A program made the translations under genes and the position numbers. A stretch of DNA of 10,153 nt from contig JAQTWR010000069.1 of NCBI GenBank assembly GCA_028689195.1, forward strand, positions 1 through 10,153. The letters run 5' to 3'. Below the pieces are notes generated by a model. The model ran no database searches. It was not told where the DNA came from and saw nothing but the letters and a program-made list of their open reading frames with translations. Position 1 is the first letter of the stretch. Each line of letters begins with the position of its first letter. The DNA comes from Anaerolineales bacterium (lineage in GTDB: Bacteria; Chloroflexota; Anaerolineae; Anaerolineales; Villigracilaceae). Positions 7,498 through 10,153 of the stretch are shown here, piece by piece.

Positions 7498-8870
7498 ATC
7501 AAAAATGGATTGGCTTTAGCGGCCTCCTGGTGGGGATGAGCGCCTCAGCCTTGATGCAAACCTTGGTCGCCACCTCCCTGCCTGTCATCGAACGCGACCT
7601 GGGTGGGATGCAGTTATACAGTTGGGTCTTTGGCGGATATATGCTCGCCTCCACCATCACCATTCCGCTGTTCGCGCGGCTGGCGGATATCCTCGGACGC
7701 CGCACGCTGTATGTGGCTGGACTGCTTATCTTTCTCCTCGGCTCTGCGCTGGTAGGACTTTCACAAAGCATGGAACAGTTGGTTGCCTTCCGCGTGGTGC
7801 AGGGCATCGGCGCGGGAGCAGTCGCGCCTGCGGCGTTGGCATCCATCGGGGATTTGTTTGGCGAAAATGAACGCGGCAAAATTTTCGGCATTATCGGTGC
7901 AGTGCAGGCGCTGGCTAATTTGATTGGACCTCCGCTCGGCGGTTGGGTCACGGATACATTCTCCTGGCGTTGGGGCTTTTATCTTGTCCTGCCGCTGGGC
8001 GCGTTGGCAATGACATTGGCGCTGCTTGGACTTCCAAATAAAACTCAGCCAACCAATACCCTTCAAATTGACTGGCTCGGCGCGCTCCTCATTGGAACTG
8101 GTTTATGTTTGGGACTTTTAGGATTTCAGTGGATTGGCTTGGGCGCGAATCATCTTGTCTACGGAATTGCATTTTGTCTCGGCGCAATTGCGCTTCTTGG
8201 ACTCGCCGTGAGTTGGGAACAAAAACAATCTGCTCCCGTCATTCCGATAACCTTGTTAAGTCACCCGTTGTTATGGAGAGCGGTTCTGGGAACACTTCTG
8301 CTGGGATTTGTTACCAATGGCGCAGTCGCTTACTTCCCACTTTATCTGGAAAAAATCCATGGATTGACTGCAACCGCCACTGGATTATCTCTTCTGCCGA
8401 TGTTGCTGATGGCGGGCATCGCGTCGGGCGTGGGTGGCGGACTGGCGAGTCGCTGGCAACGTCAGACTCAAGCAATCGCATGGATACTTGTCATCGCAGG
8501 TTTTGCCTTGTTGACTATGACAATGACTAGCAGTATTGCATGGATGGCAGCCCTCATCGGTGCGGGCATGGGATTACTGCTTCCCGTGTATCTGCAATCG
8601 GCGCAAAGCGCAGGCGGAGAATCACATCTTGCCACTGCCAGCGGATTAATCCAAATGGCGCGCAACATGGGCGGAGCCATGGGCATTCCTTTGCTCGGTA
8701 TCTGGCTCGCAGTCGGTGAAGTGGACACAACTATGTTTGCATCCATCTTCGCAACGCTGGCAGTCATTGGCGTACTCGGTTTTCTATTGGGATTTGCATC
8801 TCCCTCACCCTATCCCTCTCCCACAGGGAGAGGGGACTCCCTTCCCCTGTGGGGGAAGGGTCGGGGATGA
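7494..8870 (+). CDS. MFS drug exporter, DHA2 (EmrB/QacA-like) family
   Basis: This 458-residue multi-pass protein probably exports drugs or other toxic compounds by proton antiport across the inner membrane. Family motifs seen are an N-terminal LVATSLPVIERDLGG (24-38), motif A LADILGRR (63-70), motif B RVVQGIGAGAVAPA (100-113) and motif C with GPPLGG (145-150). About 14 hydrophobic segments are visible, as expected for DHA2. Its start overlaps the tetR stop (ATGA), implying translational coupling and regulation by the repressor. From about residue 436 the sequence (SPSPYPSPTGRGDSLPLWGK) is encoded by the GC-rich palindromic repeat, and the TGA stop is inside that repeat, so the native C-terminus was probably replaced or extended by about 23 residues after the last helix. 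Substrate is unknown. Confidence 0.92.
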   Translation: MNQKWIGFSGLLVGMSASALMQTLVATSLPVIERDLGGMQLYSWVFGGYMLASTITIPLFARLADILGRRTLYVAGLLIFLLGSALVGLSQSMEQLVAFRVVQGIGAGAVAPAALASIGDLFGENERGKIFGIIGAVQALANLIGPPLGGWVTDTFSWRWGFYLVLPLGALAMTLALLGLPNKTQPTNTLQIDWLGALLIGTGLCLGLLGFQWIGLGANHLVYGIAFCLGAIALLGLAVSWEQKQSAPVIPITLLSHPLLWRAVLGTLLLGFVTNGAVAYFPLYLEKIHGLTATATGLSLLPMLLMAGIASGVGGGLASRWQRQTQAIAWILVIAGFALLTMTMTSSIAWMAALIGAGMGLLLPVYLQSAQSAGGESHLATASGLIQMARNMGGAMGIPLLGIWLAVGEVDTTMFASIFATLAVIGVLGFLLGFASPSPYPSPTGRGDSLPLWGKGRG

Positions 8871-8873
8871 GGG
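8802..8873. repeat. Palindromic repeat with three-way-junction fold overlapping the MFS 3' end
   Basis: Three stems can form. The outer stem is CCCTCA (8802-8807) with TGAGGG (8868-8873), extended by CCC (8808-8810) against GGGG (8863-8866). Hairpin 1 is CCCTCTCCC (8814-8822) with GGGAGAGGG (8826-8834), loop ACA. Hairpin 2 is CCCTTCCCC (8839-8847) with GGGGAAGGG (8852-8860), loop TGTG. The in-frame peptide SPSPYPSPTGRG is the kind often annotated where such repeats run into genes. It supplies the MFS stop codon and ends 18 bases before the next gene. It may slow transcription between exporter and enzyme or protect mRNA 3' ends, but lacks a T-tract and is not a standard terminator. Confidence 0.8.
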
Positions 8874-8891
8874 CAAACACGAAGGTTTTTT

Positions 8892-10153
8892 ATGACAATC
8901 GCTTGGTTTCATGAATTGGATTTAGGAGATATTTCTTTAGTCGGTGGAAAGGGCGCCAATTTGGGGAAGATGGCGCGCGCGGGGCTTCCCGTCCCGCCTG
9001 GGTTCTGCGTCACAACCGACGCGTACAAGCAGTTCATTAACGAGATGGATTTATGGACTGAGATGGAACGTCTGTTGGCAACTCTGCCCGCGCGTGAGGC
9101 TGGTGAGAAAATCCGTCAGCGGATTGAAAATGCCCGAATGCCAGAATCAATTTCAAAGTCCATAAAAGAAGCGTATGCAAAACTTAACGGCGGATTCGCG
9201 CCCGTCGCCGTCCGTTCATCCGCCACTGCTGAAGACCTTGCCGACGCCAGTTTTGCAGGTCAGCAGGAAAGTTATCTCGGCATTCGCGGAAATGAAAAAT
9301 TGACTCTGCACGTCCAGCGCTGTTGGGCATCGTTGTGGACGGAGCGCGCCATCACCTACCGCGAGCGGAATCGTTTTCCGCATCAGCAGGTCAGTCTTTC
9401 GGTGGTGGTGCAGGAGATGGTGGCGTCGGATGTGGCGGGCGTTTTGTTCACGGTCAATCCCGTGACGAATCAAAAAGATGAAATGCTCATCAACGCCGCG
9501 TATGGATTGGGCGAAAGCGTGGTCTCTGGGCGCGTCACGCCCGACACGTTCAAAATTGCGCGCAAGCGTTTCCGCGTGCTGGAGCAAATGCGCGGCACGA
9601 AAGCCACGCGCATTGACATGACCGACGGTGGCACGCTGGAATCCAACACTGCGTCAACGGAACGCGAGCGGCTGAGTTTGGATGATTCGGCTTTGCGCCG
9701 TCTCTTCTCGTTGGGCGAGCAGGTTGAAAAATATTACGGCGCGCCGCAGGATATTGAATGGGCGATTGCGAAGAACCAACTTTATCTTTTGCAAACCCGC
9801 CCCGTCACATCGTTGACCGTCAACACACCGAAGCCTCAAACCCTGAACCGCACACAGCACGCCATTGTTGATGATATTTTGGAACATTATCCCGAGCCGC
9901 CTTACCCGTTGGATTATTTTGCCGTCACCGATAGTTACCAGCAACTGATGAATGCGCTTCTTGACTACGGTGTGGAGTTGCCTCCGTCCGATGAAATCAT
10001 CCTGCTCGATAAAGATGGCATTCCCAACATCGCTCCGCCCAACCCGCGCTTGAAGTTTCGTTTCTTCTTTTCTTTTGCGTATCTACTCAAGAAATTAAAG
10101 TCAGACCCAAATATCTGGATCAATCAGCAACACGCGGAATTTACTTCCGAGTT
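8892..10153 (+). CDS. PEP synthase/rifampin phosphotransferase-like enzyme, N-terminal part (runs off the window)
   Basis: An uninterrupted frame from ATG 8892 reaches the window edge (420 codons). Residues about 1-306 are a PEP/pyruvate dikinase-type ATP-grasp domain with VGGKGANLGKMARAGLPVPP (17-36), VAVRSSATAEDLADASFAGQ (105-124), QEMVASDVAGVLFTVNP (174-190), AAYGLGESVVSGRVTPDTF (202-220) and PQDIEW...LLQTRP (285-304). K20, R108, E289, Q301 and R303 fit the ATP-site residues of rifampin phosphotransferases. After residue 310 comes a different, Pro/aromatic-rich segment (HYPEPPYPLDYFAVTDSYQQ) and not the swivelling His domain directly, which resembles the Rph layout (ATP domain, drug-binding domain, His domain) more than PEP synthase. 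The His domain lies outside the window, so the catalytic His is unseen. GAAGG (8881-8885) is the ribosome binding site. The 21-bp gap from the MFS stop suggests one operon with tetR and the exporter. Confidence 0.85.
   Translation, partial: MTIAWFHELDLGDISLVGGKGANLGKMARAGLPVPPGFCVTTDAYKQFINEMDLWTEMERLLATLPAREAGEKIRQRIENARMPESISKSIKEAYAKLNGGFAPVAVRSSATAEDLADASFAGQQESYLGIRGNEKLTLHVQRCWASLWTERAITYRERNRFPHQQVSLSVVVQEMVASDVAGVLFTVNPVTNQKDEMLINAAYGLGESVVSGRVTPDTFKIARKRFRVLEQMRGTKATRIDMTDGGTLESNTASTERERLSLDDSALRRLFSLGEQVEKYYGAPQDIEWAIAKNQLYLLQTRPVTSLTVNTPKPQTLNRTQHAIVDDILEHYPEPPYPLDYFAVTDSYQQLMNALLDYGVELPPSDEIILLDKDGIPNIAPPNPRLKFRFFFSFAYLLKKLKSDPNIWINQQHAEFTSE

Noticed and set aside
8802..8873. Ordinary intrinsic terminator after the MFS gene
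   Set aside because: No T-tract follows any of the stems, and the next gene starts 18 bases later with its own ribosome binding site; a repeat element explains it better.

Overview
The window looks like a chromosomal segment of a free-living bacterium of moderate G+C content. My best guess is Chloroflexota of the Anaerolineae type. That guess rests on general impression (a Gly/Arg-tailed PNPase, GC-rich palindromic repeats that run into coding sequence, mixed G+C) and not on a marker comparison. There are no tRNA or rRNA genes, CRISPR arrays, transposases or phage genes.

Layout. (1) Positions 1-3115 hold the conserved rpsO-pnp pair on the + strand: ribosomal protein S15, a Rho-independent terminator, a 197-bp spacer containing a long foldback structure, then polynucleotide phosphorylase. 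A degenerate foldback repeat and an extended -10 promoter lie before rpsO. A strong hairpin with an A-tract on one side and a T-tract on the other ends pnp and the convergent gene. (2) Positions 3132-5052 on the - strand hold a two-gene unit: an Lrp/AsnC regulator followed 25 bp later by a PLP-dependent beta-eliminating lyase. Its active-site residues fit tyrosine phenol-lyase rather than tryptophanase. (3) Positions 5164-6789 on the - strand hold three closely spaced genes: a 4-TM membrane protein, a split-barrel flavin/PPOX-type protein, and an AT-rich 203-residue membrane protein. (4) Positions 6904 to the window end on the + strand hold TetR, a DHA2-type MFS exporter (4-bp overlap), and the N-terminal 420 residues of a PEP-synthase/rifampin-phosphotransferase-like enzyme that continues beyond the window.

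Units 3 and 4 diverge from a perfect 46-bp palindrome (6842-6887). The palindrome contains two mirror-image promoters, each TTGACT-17 bp-TAGTAT, whose -35 boxes lie back to back. A single TetR-bound operator could therefore control both the exporter/Rph-like operon and the membrane protein/PPOX operon. This is the most distinctive signal in the window, and together the two units look like a drug- or xenobiotic-responsive module. Other points of interest are the long foldback leader of pnp (compare the RNase III/PNPase autoregulated leader of Escherichia coli), a three-way-junction repeat that supplies the last ~23 codons and the stop of the MFS gene, and the Lrp-lyase pairing. I did not find a wholly new kind of system; the bidirectional operator module is the best candidate for something undescribed.
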